A DNA stretch of 64,000 nucleotides from Adiantum capillus-veneris (GCA_014529385.2 CM043942.1:22774991-22838990); one strand, 5' to 3'; positions 24,277-38,563 are shown, counted from the stretch's first letter. Program-made: numbers and translations. The notes: a model not told the origin generated them from the letters alone.

Positions 24277-27200
24277 TTATACGGGATGGGCCGGTGGATA
24301 CAGTTCCACACTTTCTGGATGCGTCTCCACAAGAGACGCTACTTTTTGGGAACACTCAACCTCATCTACCAGTCTCTTGTCTCGCTCTTGAATTTCTTGC
24401 AGTTGATGGGCTTGCATCTCTAAGACATTGTTTAGTTGTTGGAGACATACTCATTGCTCTCAAATAATGTCATTGTACTTCCCATTTGGCTACCCATTAA
24501 GGCCAATGCACCGCAATCACCCCCGTATTGAGCAACAACGTCGTTCTCATCAGTGTATTGTGCAAGCAATTGCCAAAGGAACCAATGTCCACGTTCATGC
24601 CCCCTACAAAACAAATATTTGTAACAAGATTTACTTACTTGACAAATGAAAAAAAAACTTGGAGCCAATGATAGAGAGACCATACCTTGCATCGGTATCC
24701 CATCCTCTACTCGTGTCCAATCATCCTCTTGCAGTGAATCGTACCAAGCATTGTCTGATGGAATGTCAATCACCTCTAAAGTATGCTCTTTTCTCATAGC
24801 TGACACAAACAACGTGCACATGGTTCTACTCTTTGTCTTGCACACTCGTGTCTTACACACAACCACATTCAAGTGGTCTTCTCACTAACCAACAGCAGAG
24901 GCTAAATCATGCACCATACCATAACTATCTGAAGGACAAGCAACCACGAACAAACCTCTGTCATCAGTAGTTTCCAATGCAAGTCGTGCGAGTTGTCCAA
25001 AATGGCATGCTTCCATCTTGTTCCAATCAGGCACCTCTATTTCAGATAGCCCATACACATGCACGTTTGATGGGAGGAAAAAAATAGATGCGTTCACGGA
25101 TGAATCAGAGGCCGACCCATCTCGCATCTACATCAGACACCTTTCCACCATTTGAGGCCTGACATTGCTCAACAAGGCATTTTTCAGGTCTTCCTCTATT
25201 TTGTCCAAGCCTAGATATAGAATTTGGACATGCTCGCAACCGCTAGCTGTAGAACCAAAACATATACTAAGCAACACAATTTTAAATCATACTTAGATGG
25301 TTAAACGTTCATACAAGATCAAAAAATACCAGTAGATGGTATTGTAACTAGTGGCAAGTCTGAGACATGCAATATTTTTGTTTCCAAACTAGTGGCAACG
25401 TCTACGACCTCCTTTGCAGACATCTCACTTCTTTTACCTGAACAACAATGCAACATTAACAAGCCAAACAATGAATATTAAAATTCTTACATAAATTAAT
25501 AGAACGCACGTTTCTCTTTCACTCTAGCCTCTCGTTGTGAACCCAAAGAGCGAACGGACGGTTCGATCAATGTAACACAGCTAAATTGATTAGTGAAATG
25601 GAAATGCAACAACTTTGACGATGCTCACCACTGTTTAATTTTTATAAATGACATGACATTACCTGTGAAGTAGTATCAAATCCCTCTCCACCTAGCAACT
25701 GCACACTAGACTTTGCTGCTATCGACATTTGTGTGCCTGCACATGTTCTTTCTTCTCTTTCTCTCACTGCATCATTGTGTACCTTTTCCTCGCTGACAGG
25801 GAAACTTCCTTCTTCATACTCCAAGAACCATGGCAAGTCTTGGTAAAGTCTTCCCTTGAAGTTGCAAGCCAACTGCATGGGGTTGAACACATGATCTGGT
25901 TTACTGATCTCGAGCATTTTTTGCAATCTCGCAACACCTTTGGTGTTGAACTTATGCTTTCGCAACCATCTAATACAGTTACAGAACCACTAGATATCAA
26001 AAATACGTTTTATTTATATACAGCAGCAATATGCAACAATCTAACCTACAAAGGCATCTCTTTCCAACATCTACCAATGCTTTTGCCACCTCCGATTGAG
26101 TCCCCTTTTTCATTATAGCCGGTTCATAAGCAAAGGTCTTTCCTCTATGAGAAACCTTAGTATCATTGATAAAAGAATCAAGGTTCAAACCAGGCATGGA
26201 TGTCAAATGTATACTACGAATGATGCTTTGTACATTTCCTACTTCTCTTGCTATTGACACCCAGAAAACCTCAACCCTTAGCCACTCTCTAAACACAGAT
26301 GACTCTCCTGGTTTGTCAAAACATATGTCACAATAATTGGATTCCATACCAAGCTACAGAGGTTGATTGTCAAGGCAATGTCCAAGTGTGCTCACCTATA
26401 TGTGGGATGTCCAAACTCTTAATGTATGCCTGGTCATTAGAAGCCATTGCATGAAGAATGAAAGTTTTCTTCACGGGTAGAAGATCCACACATGCCAATC
26501 CATACAGTCTTTCCTCTGTTAGCCACTTTGGTCCACTCAATTGTACACAATTCCTGCATAGAAACCAACAAGGATGAATTCCTTACCTATCAAAACAAGA
26601 CAAGGTCAAATAATATACCTCCACCATTCATCTCCTAAAGCTGGATCAACAATAGCCAAGGCATGTTTTGTAATTTTTTTGGACGGTGCATCTGTCTCAA
26701 AGAAAGCCTTTTTATAAATGATTTGAAACTCCGAAGAAAGCATTTTATCCTTCTCGGCAATGATCTTTTTCAATGCAAGAGTGTACTTTTCCTGTATGCA
26801 TTGCATTCTAATTAATTACATATTGCAAGATGCAGTAACTGGTGCAATGTACCACAAAGTTACTTACAGTGAGACATAAGAGGCACAGGCACATTATACC
26901 ATGCTTTTGTCCCTACCCGCTTGTCAATGTCTGCCTGCATCCAACTGTAGACCACACATGGAAGTTTCTCCATTATTGTCTCCTTCGAAGCAAGCCCCAT
27001 TGCATGCACCATCCACAACATATTAGTGTAGGATGTTGAAACGTATCCCGTCTCATTCAATCTACATTGGATTAAGAACAATAGAATGACAAATATATTT
27101 TGTTATGAAGACAACACTTGAAGCTATTTTCTGAAAGGTCTTACTTGTTTATACGCATCACGATGCTTAGCATATCAGCCTCATTTGAAGTGTCTACTGC

Positions 27201-28490
27201 CACAAGCTCAACACGAACCCTTGGATGCAAATTGATATCTTTCTCGTAGGCCACACCTGCAATCATATGAAATTTCATGTTGCAATTCATCCCAAAATGT
27301 GAACTCAAAGGGACTACACAAATAACAAAACTCACTTTGTTTGAGAACGTCCATCCAAGCTGCCAATCGATGGTTCCCATCCCACATATATAACATTTTC
27401 CAGAGAGGTCACCCCAACATGTATCTCTGATTTCGGCCTCAAAATCCTCATTCACCATTTGCCACAAAGGATCCCAAGCTTTTATGATAGCGTCGTCAAC
27501 ATCGACGCTAGGATAGCCAGGTGCATCGATAGAGCATATGAAGCACACCTTTGGCTCATAATATCCCTCCAACAAAAAAGGTATCTGCAAGTGGCTGAAG
27601 ACGCTTGGAATCCCAGCTTACTTGTCTTGCTTTCTCTAGTTTAAGTAACCAGCAAAGAGGAACCCATGGCAACAGAGTCTCATGCTCTATCTGCAACAAC
27701 CAAATTATGTCTAAAAGCTCAATCTGCATAAGTCACCTCTTAAGATCAATACATAGGATTACAATCACCTTCAAATATTTAAGATGTTTGGACAACATAT
27801 CCTGGTGCACAGTGACATCCTCGTTAATTGAAAACTCCCCGCTGCATTTGCACCTATTGTCATGTAAGCCTCCATCTCTTTGTCGTCGATATCCTCATCC
27901 GAACTCAAAGCGTCTCTCACAAACCCTGAAGACGTTACTTCTTGCACTTTAGTCTTACCCTTTGTTGCCTTTTTAGACTTTCCCAATGAAGAAACATGTG
28001 GTGACGGGACAACACTAACTGGCTGGCTACTAGTGTAATGGCCGAAAGTAGGGGGTGGTGACTTTTGTGTTGGTTTTGTACTTGCGGACTTGGTGACCCT
28101 CTATTTTACAAAATGCAAATTAGACTTAACAAATCAACCCATTGCTAATGTGAACACAACATGATTCATTCAGAGAATATACGATAGGGCATTAGTTTAA
28201 TTAAACAAGAAATTACCAATTCACTTCTAGGCCATGCTATAAAATTGTTCTCAGTCTTCTTCGAAGTAGTTATCTGTTTATTTTCAGAAGGGACGTGAGG
28301 CAGAGGAGCATCTTTCCCTTCATATACTTCCATGACAGCAACCGAAAAGCATCCAGCCGGCAATCTGCTTCCATGAAAGCTTTGCCAAATTTGAAGTTTT
28401 ATCTATTTTTCCAACTCCAATAGCTTTGTCATTGTAATAAATTCGACCTAGGCACCAACATCGCTTTTCTTTGCCATCTTCCACCTTAGA
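24277..28490 (-). CDS. Unrecognised multi-exon gene: DGNHR + methyltransferase-like
   Basis: About a dozen exon blocks on the minus strand. N-terminal part: MAKKSDVGA, IYYNDKAIGVGKIDKT, AGCFSVAVMEVYEGKDAPLP (28.49-28.2 kb), then DDKEMEAYMTIGANAAG (27.9 kb). Central part: LQPLADTFLLEG-like, PGYPSVDVDDAIIKAWDPL and MLYMWDGNHRLAAWMDVL (27.59-27.35 kb), resembling ParB/sulfiredoxin DG(N/H)xR. Then LHPRVRVELVAVDTSNEADM and WMQADIDKRVGTKAWYN. C-terminal part (25.1-24.28 kb): EACHFGQLARLALETTDDRG, FVVACPSDSYG, DNAWYDSLQEDDW, then GHWFLWQLLAQYTDENDVV, GGDCGALALMGSQMG, TLFESNEYV. That order resembles the target-motif-then-SAM-motif order of beta-class DNA methyltransferases, but no DPPY is visible. 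Several frameshifts and one early stop suggest decay. Function not known; homology claims are by eye. Confidence 0.55.
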
Positions 28491-28519
28491 TGTTAATAAA
28501 GTTTGCAAAATAAACATGA

Positions 28520-29025
28520 AGAAAAACCATAATTATCAGATTCTCTAACTCTTGCTCTACCACTCCAGACAAAGTAGATGAAGAAAAACACATAAGAACA
28601 TCCAGACAAAAGACTGATAGAGGGATGTAGATCGACTTTGAATATAAAGACATGATCTAGCAATGAAGTTGATTAGTACATTACAGCTAGTCGGTTGAAG
28701 CCAATTGTCCTAGTTGTACAAACTTCCAGTCTACATCGTAGTTTTTTGATAGCATTTTCAAACCCCGCTAATTCTTAATCATATCCTTCATATCACTCCC
28801 TACCATGGATCTCTTGTTCGTAACTGGCATACTTGTTTCTAGATTTCTATGATGTTCCATGTTTACATACCAATGTTTAACTTACTATCTTTTTCTACTC
28901 TATCTTTCTATCTCTCACTTTCACAATATATCATGCAAGCAATGGATACAAGCAATGGATACAAGCAATGGATGGTTTCCATTACTCCATTAGACACAAC
29001 CAGTGAGTAAAGCTTGTTCTCTATG

Positions 29026-29094
<69 letters not shown>
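28520..29094. other. Spacer inside the MULE with (CT)n
   Basis: No gene. A triplicated AAGCAATGGATAC motif lies at about 28,935-28,970 and a (CT)n microsatellite at 29,022-29,091. The transcription start of the minus-strand gene should lie here or within the next few kilobases; no TATA box was chosen. Confidence 0.5.
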
Positions 29095-29262
29095 CCCCCT
29101 CTACCTCCATCAAGCTACCCTTCAAATTTGAGCACCTAGCGCTCACTTTGCTATTTTACCTTGACTCTCTTTCTCACTCCCCCTCTACCTCCATCAACCT
29201 ACCCTTCAAATTTGAGCGTCTAGCGCTCACTTTGCTATTTTGCCTTGATGAGATGGAAGGAA
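29095..29262 (+). repeat. 84-bp tandem duplication
   Basis: Two units starting CCCCCTCTACCTCCATCAA at 29,095 and 29,179, each containing TTCAAATTTGAGC and TAGCGCTCACTTTGCTATTT. Few differences, so recent. Confidence 0.8.
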
Positions 29263-30516
<1,254 letters not shown>

Positions 30517-30524
30517 ACGGCCGC

Positions 30525-30716
30525 TCTTGGGGAGGATGATTGCTCGTTGGATGGTTTTGAAAAGCAACAGTTCACGCCACACAACATAGGAGGATCTAAA
30601 TCGTACGTTCTCACCACCATCTTGGGGAGGATGATTGCTCGTTGGATGGTTTTGAAAAGCAGTAGTTCACGCCACACAACATAGGAGGATCTAAATCGTA
30701 CGTTCTCAAGGTGTGC
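30525..30716 (+). repeat. 96-bp tandem duplication between two microsatellites
   Basis: Units at 30,525-30,620 and 30,621-30,716 start CTTGGGGAGGATGATTGCTC and are nearly identical. Confidence 0.85.
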
Positions 30717-30719
30717 AGT

Positions 30720-30802
<83 letters not shown>

Positions 30803-30879
30803 CCTACGTATCAGAGCAGCGCAACACATAATTTATTATATGCAATGCTATTATCAAATAACCCTCTACTATGTAGAGT

Positions 30880-32060
30880 TTACCAAAAACACCTGTAGTT
30901 TGATGAAATTACCAAAATACCCCTTAAATTTCAAAATTGTCCAAAATACCCTCCATATTTTGTCATTAATTCCCAAAATTCTCTTCAAGTTTCCAAAAAA
31001 ACCAAAATACCTCTGGCTTTGTAGATAAATTGCTTCATTATTTTTAGAAATAATGGCATGTCTTGGAGATGAGGTTGGAGGTGACATGCTAATCTCTCAA
31101 CAAAAGTTCTCAGTAGAATTGAAAGGATAAAGAATAGGTAAAATTATTTTTTTAAAACTCTATTTTGTGAAGTTAACCCAAAAACACCTCTAGTTTGTAA
31201 AAATTACCAAAATACCCCTCAAATTTAGAAATCGCCCTAATTACCCTCCATATTTTGTCATTAATTCACAAAATGCCCTTCAAGTTTTCAAAAAAACCAA
31301 AATACCTCCAACTTTGTAGTTGAATTGCTTCATTATTTTTAGAAATAATAGCCTACTTTGGAGGTGATTTTGGAGGTAACATGCTAATCTCTCAAGAAAA
31401 GTTCTCAGTAGAATTGACAGGATGGTAGTGGAGGTAAAATGATCAAAAAACACCTCTATTTTGTGGAATTTAACAAACGACACCTCTGGTTTGTAGAAAT
31501 TACCAAAATACCCCTCAAATTTCAAAATTGTTCAGACTACCCTCCATAGTTTGTCATCAATTCCCAAAATGCCCTTCAAGTTTCCAAAAAACCAAAATAC
31601 CTCTAGCTTTGTGGATGAATTGCTTCATTGCTTTTAGAAATAATAGCCTGTTTTGGAAATGAGTTTGGACGAGGTAACATGCTAGTCTCTCAACAAAAGT
31701 TCTCAGTAGAATTGACAAGATAAAGAATAGGTAAAATTATAAAAAAACACCTCTATTTTGTGAAGTTTACCAAAAAACACCTCTAGTTTGTAGAAATTAC
31801 CAAAATACCCCTCAACTTTCAAAATTGCCCAAATTACCCTCCATATTTTGTCATTAATTCCCAAAATGCCCTGCAGGTTCCCAAAAAAAACAAGAGTAGG
31901 GAAAATTACCAGAAAAATGAAGATTATATTTTGTGGAGGGAGACAAATTAAACTAGCTCAAATTACCCTCCATATTTTGTCATTGATTCCCATAATGCCC
32001 TTCAAGAAAGGAAATTGAACCAAAATACCCCTGGTTTTGTAAGAAAAATTACTAAAATAT
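30880..32060 (+). repeat. ~296-bp tandem array derived from the MITE family
   Basis: The motif ACCAAAATACCCCT recurs at 30,911, 31,207, 31,502 and 31,799, a spacing of 295-297. Each unit continues with CCCTCCATATTTTGTCATTA, a GAATTGCTTCATT.TTTTTAGAAATAAT block and CTCTCAACAAAAGTTCTCAG. The last unit decays after about 31,890. The same words form the inverted repeats of the 3,839-4,303 MITE, and an inverted GGGGTATTTTGGTAATTTT end occurs at 32,425-32,445. Confidence 0.85.
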
Positions 32061-32739
32061 AAATAAGCTTGTGGCTTTCCCTAAGAAGATTGATTGTCTA
32101 GCAATACAAACTTCTAAAACAAGAATTTGAGCTGTTTATGTAGGCTTTGGAGATTAATTAATTCATTATTCTTAGACATTATTGCCTATTTTGGAGTTGA
32201 TGTGTGACAAATAACATGCTAATCTCTCAACAGAGGTTTTCACTTGTCAAGATAGCATAAAGAATAGTGAAAATTACCAAAAAAATACCTTTATTTGCAA
32301 AAAATAAACTCGGTTGTCAAGAAAGGATAAAGATTAGGGAATTGCGTACAATTGAACTAAAATAAATAAAATGGTATTTTGAGAATTTTTGAAATTTGAG
32401 TGGTAGTTTGTAAATATACACAAATTAGAGGGGTATTTTGGTAATTTTTTCTAAAAATAAATTCAATGGTTAAACATTGAAGAGAATAGTTTTTGACCAA
32501 ATTCTAGTACATGGTCAAATCACATAGTATATTTGAAAAAAAAAAGGACTCGACTCAGCACGTAGGAGTGTTAGTTATATATAGAGTGAGAGGTAGAAGC
32601 AAAAGATAGACATAGTGAGGGAGATATATATTTATAGTGTCTTGGGTGCCTATAAATATATGATATGGGGTTAGCTTGAAATTTTAAATGTGTGCATTTG
32701 AGTCCGCTTGATTAATTGAGCAAGGTGAGTTTATTTTTG

Positions 32740-35700
32740 AATAATGTAGACAATGTCCCTTGTTGCTTGATTGCCCAGCAAGATATTCGATGGTGAATCC
32801 GATGGACTATGGAGGTTGTGGTGACAATAAGATGTTTGCCATCATTTCAACTCTGGATGGTGACATTCAAACAAAGGTGGCAGACGCTCTGCAAGTAAAT
32901 CAGCAGTTTCAATTTGTGTTGGATTCAACCTTGTCCTCTAGTTTTATGTTGGTCACCCGCAACAATGTAAAAAATATCCTCAACTCCGAAGGTGTCAATT
33001 GTAGAATTGTCCAATAGCTCCATTGAAGAACAAGGAGAAAGGTCTGCCAAAATTTCATCTGGTAAGACAAATAATTCCTTTCATGCCTGTTTTGAATATA
33101 AGGCAGGCACCTTAAATGAGGAACATACCAAAAAGACAAAAAGAAGGGCAAAATTTGAGCGTTTGGAAAAATCGCAAAGTACATTAAAGTTATCACATTG
33201 AACAGCCACAAGTATCCCAAGTTAAGTTGAATGATCTCTAGATGTTCAATTAAGAAGCGTGTTAATGAAGTTCCTCAAATATACAATGGGGACTGCGTTT
33301 ATGAGTTGGATGTTGTGCGCTAGATGGCATTCCAAAAATGATGGGAATGGATCAAAAGTATGATGGCCATTGTTGGGTTAAGCCTGTTCAGTCTAGAATG
33401 AGATATCCAGCTCTGATCAAGAGAAGTAAATGTTGTGGGAACGAGACCTCTTGGAATGGAAAATTACTAACATCAACTGCATATGTTGGTATGTTTAGCT
33501 CGGAAAATGGAACACTTTGATGCTTTCATTGTGGCAATTGTCCTATTCTTCTTTGGTAGTGTCGATGCACTGTCTATTACTTACTGGCTGATTACAACTG
33601 GACCCGTTACTTTATCCATCTAGGAAGGCATAATCATCCCGTGGCCAGGGGAGTTTGCCGAGCAGCAATCAGGCAGACTAGAGAGCTTGTGTCACGTGTG
33701 TTGTCTGAAAGCCTAGTGATAGAACCTAGGCATTTGCAACTAAATCTAGCAAAGCATATGGTTATGGGAGCAGTGGTGCGTCAAAGTGGGGAGCAACTTA
33801 GTAGTAATGAATTGCTCTCTGTACTAGAGGAGATGCGGCCCCTAATCCATACACATAGGTAAAGCTCTCTACTATCTACTTTTTGTATCATGTGTTTTCC
33901 CTCACTATGTACTTACTTGCATCATTGTGGTTTGTGACTCATATTCAAACATTGGATGCGAGAAGCTACAACAATATGTATTGGTGCTGGTGTTGAGTCC
34001 CAGTTGATTCGTCTCAAAAATAGTTGCGGCTACAAGTTTTTTCACGATTTGCTTTTTCCAGGACAATCAGTAGATCAAAGCAGATGATGTCATGTGTTCA
34101 AAATGACAGTTAATGGCCTAGGATCTAGTGTTGAGCTCATAAATAGAATGCGGCAAGATGGTAGTGGAGATCTTCAAAAAAGCTGGGTTTGCTTTGATCA
34201 TGTATGTAGAGTGGCAGGGTGGACAACAATGGTAGCCCATGTCTATGACCCTGCGTAAGCCCTCCTGACATATCGACCCTCTTCTTTTGCTTTTGTTTGT
34301 AATATAGAATAATCAATGCACTCTATAGGATCCAAGAAATGCAAACAATAGCCATTTGTGAGATGAAAGAAGAGGACACACGGGCAAAAACCATGTTTTG
34401 GAAAATGATGAATTCAGTGCTTTTGGAAAATGGGAACCTTCCATCAGATTTTAGAGAATTCATGGTAGATGAGGCTGGGGAAAACTGGAGAGCTGTTTGA
34501 TCTGTATTCAATGGAGGGCCTGACAATATTATGGAAGGAAGAGAACGTTCATGCTTGTTTCATTGGGAGCAAAGTTTGCAAATTCACACCATGCAATACA
34601 TGCATAAAAATTTCCAAGACAAGCACAAGCATCTATGTGAACTTTAGCGATTAGCAAGGAGCGAGGATGAGGCAACAAGCTTGTAGAGGACTATTCGAGC
34701 TTGGTGGGCAACTGGAGTATCCGCCGACAGTAACTTGTCACAAATGGATTGTTGGCTCAGTTGGTGGCACATGTGTTATCCTTGATGGAGAAAATACTTT
34801 ATTGGGGTAAAACTATGTGGAACATGTATTAGTGGCATGTATAATTATTAACCTCAATACATTTACACGTCTTCCTTTATTTTGTAGGAGGTAGATGATC
34901 TGTCATACATTCCAACTACAAACCTTGCAGAGACAAAGCATGCAAGTTGGCTAGCCAGCGAGGGAAACAAAGATTTGTTGAGCTTGTATGATGCATGCGT
35001 TTCTGATCTATCAAACTCATTGTTGCAAAGTGTGAAGATGCTTGCTTTTGTCGAAGGTAGATATCATGGAGCAAGTCCATCAGCAAAAAAAGTTGGTCGG
35101 TGCGCACAACAAGGAAAAGCATCGGGTCCGGTAGCCATTGCTAAAGAGATTGAAGAAGGACTAGGAGGTATGCCCCTATATCAAAGACCAGCAATGGAGG
35201 GAGATAATATTACAGTAGCTAAAAGGTTAAAAAATGCTAGTACAATACATTGTGAGGAGGAGAATGCATCGCACCGACCAGAATATATTACACAGACAAT
35301 CCTCGCAATCGTCAAGGAACACAAACAACATTTACAATGGCAGCTCAAGAGGTCGAAGATAACGAGAGTGGTTTGATAGTAGAAGAGACAGATATTCATA
35401 AGACAATGTGGGCATCGCGTCATATTCCGAAGGGTAGCAGGGTTTAGTGTCAAGGGTGGTTGGGTGCTAGATTTGGTAAATGCAAGAAAAACCTAAAGAA
35501 CAAAGGTGTTGATGCAGTCGCACCTTCCTTTTGGGGGATTCGTACATGGGAAAGAGGTGATTCCACTAGTCACGGAAGCACTTCAAGGGCACAATTCATG
35601 TGGTTCTGCAATGATAGTGTGGATCACACGAGGGGAAATCTGCAACACAATCACTCAATGCCTTGCAAGAATACCTAGCACTTGGCCTGTGGAGAAGGGA

Positions 35701-36150
35701 ACAAACATAAATGCCATAGAGCTGTTAGATTTGGAGACAGGGGGCTTCACAATAAATAAGATCGCAGCAAGGAGAACCAACAATGAGCATTATCAGCCAG
35801 AGTATCAATTCAGGCCTCTAAGAGAATTAAATCAGCCATAACCATGGAGGCACATGTTATTCAACACATTGTTGTAAAGGCAAGCAAGCATGAAAAATTC
35901 ATGGTGGAGACATCTTCTTCTCAAGTTCGAGGAGAGAGGTACAAAGTGCATGTTGTGAGTAGTCTGATGTGTACATGTGGAGACTTTGCAGAACGAGTGG
36001 CGTAAAGTGAATCATATATGGCTTGTAAGCATATATACTACATTTTCCTACGCTATTTTGGCTTGGATTTGAACCACAATATGTTCGTCCATCAAAGCAA
36101 GCTTACAAATGAAGATTTGCTACGTGTGTTCAATTGTAGACGTGCAATAT
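32740..36150 (+). pseudogene. MULE transposase (zinc finger, DDE region, SWIM), decayed
   Basis: Plus-strand fragments in order: N-terminus (32,760-33,017: LLDCPARYSMVNPMDYGGCG, TKVADALQVNQQFQFV); an FLYWCH/GCM-like zinc-finger block ending RYFIHLGRHNHPVARG (about 33,600-33,655); MULE region with VAHVYDP (about 34,250), MTIAIC-like QTIAICEMKEED (34,345), FMVDEAGENWRAV (34,460) and CLFHWEQSLQIHTMQYM (about 34,550-34,600); a C-terminal SWIM finger at about 35,966-36,035 (CTCGDFAERVA, stop, SESYMACKHIYY). Stops and frame changes separate most blocks, and some gaps could be introns. The DDE-bearing domain and SWIM finger are characteristic of Mutator/FAR1-type transposases. It is probably non-functional in this copy. 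Confidence 0.75.
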
Positions 36151-36664
36151 AATTGCCATTGAGCGCTTGCTACTTTGTATGTAATTGCGGAGTGACTTTG
36201 TATTGTAACTCTTTTAATGAGCACTCCATCTTCAAGATGACGTCATCTCAATTTTTTGGAAAATTGTAAACTTTGTGCATAAGATGTTTCTTTGCTAGGT
36301 GGCACTGATTGTTTTGCAATTTGTCTACTTGAAGCTTGCCATATTACTTTGTTTGTATATGCTATGTGCTAGGTTGAAGTCATTTAGCATTTCGTCTGCT
36401 TTGTGCAAAACATATTTCTTTGCTAATAGATGTTGTGTACTAATCTTTTGAATTGATTCCACTATCGGGACTCACATGTCCTAAATTGTAACAAATTGTC
36501 CTTCGAATATGTTTCAAGCATAAGTTTTATCAAAGGCAAGCATAGTTTGAAAATTCTAAGGGATTGATAAATAACAAAGAAAGCTTCCTCCAAAAAGCTC
36601 TCTCCAGCGAGCGACAGGGGAGAGAGCTTTTTGCTAGGAAAAATAACCCAAGTAGTTTGTAATG
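36151..36664. other. 3' flank of the transposase inside the MULE
   Basis: About 500 bases without coding features between the transposase end and the right TIR. Presumed 3' UTR and subterminal sequence; nothing else seen. Confidence 0.4.
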
Positions 36665-36716
36665 AAAAAGCTCCCTAAAAAGCTTCCTTCAAAAGCTCCC
36701 TCCATACCTATCCCCC
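36665..36716 (-). repeat. Right terminal inverted repeat of the MULE
   Basis: The complement begins GGGGGATAGGTATGGAGGGA and continues GCTTTTGAAGGAAGCTTTTT. A further GAAGCTTTC/AGCTCTC-rich stretch lies just inside, at about 36,570-36,620. Confidence 0.7.
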
Positions 36717-36725
36717 AAAACTGAG

Positions 36726-37967
36726 ATCGTGTATTATACATTTGTCATCCACAAATTTGACTACAAGACCAAGTCTAGCAAGTGCATATACATACAAAAG
36801 ATTCTTCTTGATCCCAGGTACATACAATGCATCAACAAGTGTGAAAGAATTGTCATTTGCAGCAGTAAACACAATCTTTCCAACTCCCTTGACTGGATAA
36901 GGGGCATTGTTGGTACAAGTGACAGAACACCCTTGAGAGAGGTAAACAAGTCACAATGAGAGGTAATGTTCTTTGTAGCACCACTGTCAAAATACCACAC
37001 ATGAGCATCTACAGTAACTAACAAACATGCATCATGGATTGAAGGATCATAAGTGCACTCTGCACTAAAAGCCCATTCTGCATCAACATCAACATCACAA
37101 TCTCCTTTCATAGAAGACTTAACAGTAGCTGCATTTTTAGTGGAACTAGTAATTGTAGTGGAACTAGCCTCTTTCTTCTTAGCCCCTTTTGTATTCAACG
37201 TACGACACTTCTTGATCAAGTGATCAAGTGGTTACATTTCTATTACCACCTTTTCTTTGAGCAGCAATAAAGGTATGTTCAACCGCACGTTGTCTAGTCT
37301 TGTTTTTTTTTGGAAAGTGACTCTTGCAACAACAATGTGCATTTTGTATCAAACTTGACAACTTCTGGATTTCCTTGGTCCATAAGTCTCCAAGTACTAG
37401 CAAAAGTTTGGTAAGAATCTCGCAAAGCATCAAGAACAATTTGCACAAGGGAACTGTCAAAAATGACTTTGCGTGCAGAAATAAGTTTCTCATTGATATC
37501 CTTGACCCCAGCAAGGAAAGTGTCTATATCATCTTCCTCATGCATAATCTTCAACTTCATCTCTTTACGAATGCAATTTTTGCCTCATTGCGACTTGCAT
37601 TAAGACCAGCCAAAATATCCCAAGCTTGTTTTGTAGATTTTGCTGAACGAATTTGAGGAGTAATAGTACGCTTCATAGACAAACTGATCAATACATGAAC
37701 CTGCGCATCTTTTACATCCCAACGAGCTTGCTCAACCGTAGGCAAAACAGTTCTTGCAGTAGAAATCCTGCCACCAAAACCTGTAACATCCTCAACATCA
37801 CCTACATCCTCAGAACCAGGATGTACATCAATGCCCTGTACAATATTCCAAACACCCTTTGCCACAAGGACATGTTGCATCATATAAGCTCACATAGGGT
37901 AATTGTCCCCATCCAATCTATCCTCAGCAACAAACATCTTGAACACATTCGTGTTGTTGTCAGCCAT
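36726..37967 (-). pseudogene. Copia 3 gag and protease
   Basis: Gag starts at ATG 37,967 (MADNNTNVFKMFVAEDRLDG) but a TGA replaces the expected Trp codon in YPM(W)AY. It continues through the UBN2-type gag core (37,883-37,557: SAKSTKQAWDILAGL; 37,560-37,294: EEDDIDTFLAGVKDINEKL, DALRDSYQTF). The protease active site DSGATKNITSHC lies at about 36,985 in VWYFDSGATKN. The frame then runs up to the MULE junction at 36,725. A (CA)n tract lies just upstream at 37,980-38,006. Confidence 0.75.
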
Positions 37968-38070
37968 GGCAAAGAGAGAGAACACACACACACACACACA
38001 CACACTCAAGGCAAGCCTTTTCCAAAGAGGCATATATGACACATGTCAAGCCCCTAAAAAGGTTGCCCTC

Positions 38071-38543
38071 TGGAATTGGAGCTGATCTCTTGAGACAGCT
38101 AATTCCAGTGTTGGAAGATTTCAGCTACTATTGTAGGAAGATTTCAGACAGCAGACTGGATAGGAATCAGAGACTAGATTGGAATGTGGATACTGAAATA
38201 AGAATCAGACTTATGTACTGAAAATAAGGTTCAGATTCAGAAGACTGGACGAGAAGTAAGTATAGCTGAAATATATGCCATGATTGGGATTACAGATCAG
38301 GATTACAATGAATATGATTTACAGAGTGAAAGTACAGCCAACAATACTGCCAATGATTCTCAAGTACAAGTATAGCCAAGGCGCTAACCCAAATGATAAT
38401 AACTGCCAACCCGATTACAATGTAATGGGCCCTATTTATACACTTCGGGTTTACTGTAGTAATTACCATAGTAACTACTAAGTAATTCGCTGCCCATCCT
38501 CTAAGAAGACGTTCCCACACAGTGAACGATCCAGCCGTCTACA
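38071..38543 (-). repeat. 3' LTR of the gypsy element
   Basis: 473 bases. On the element strand it runs TGTAGACGG...CCAATTCCA. Confidence 0.92.
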
Positions 38544-38563
38544 TCCTTCCCTTCTTTCTTGAA
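38544..38563 (-). promoter_or_regulatory. Polypurine tract of the gypsy element
   Basis: The element strand reads TCAAGAAAGAAGGGAAGGA immediately before the 3' LTR's TGTAGAC. This is the usual plus-strand primer position. Confidence 0.85.

Noticed and set aside
30880-32060. Regularly spaced repeats that could suggest a CRISPR-like array
   Set aside because: The unit is about 296 bp with no short repeat plus unique spacer structure, the context is a plant transposon, and there are no cas-like genes.
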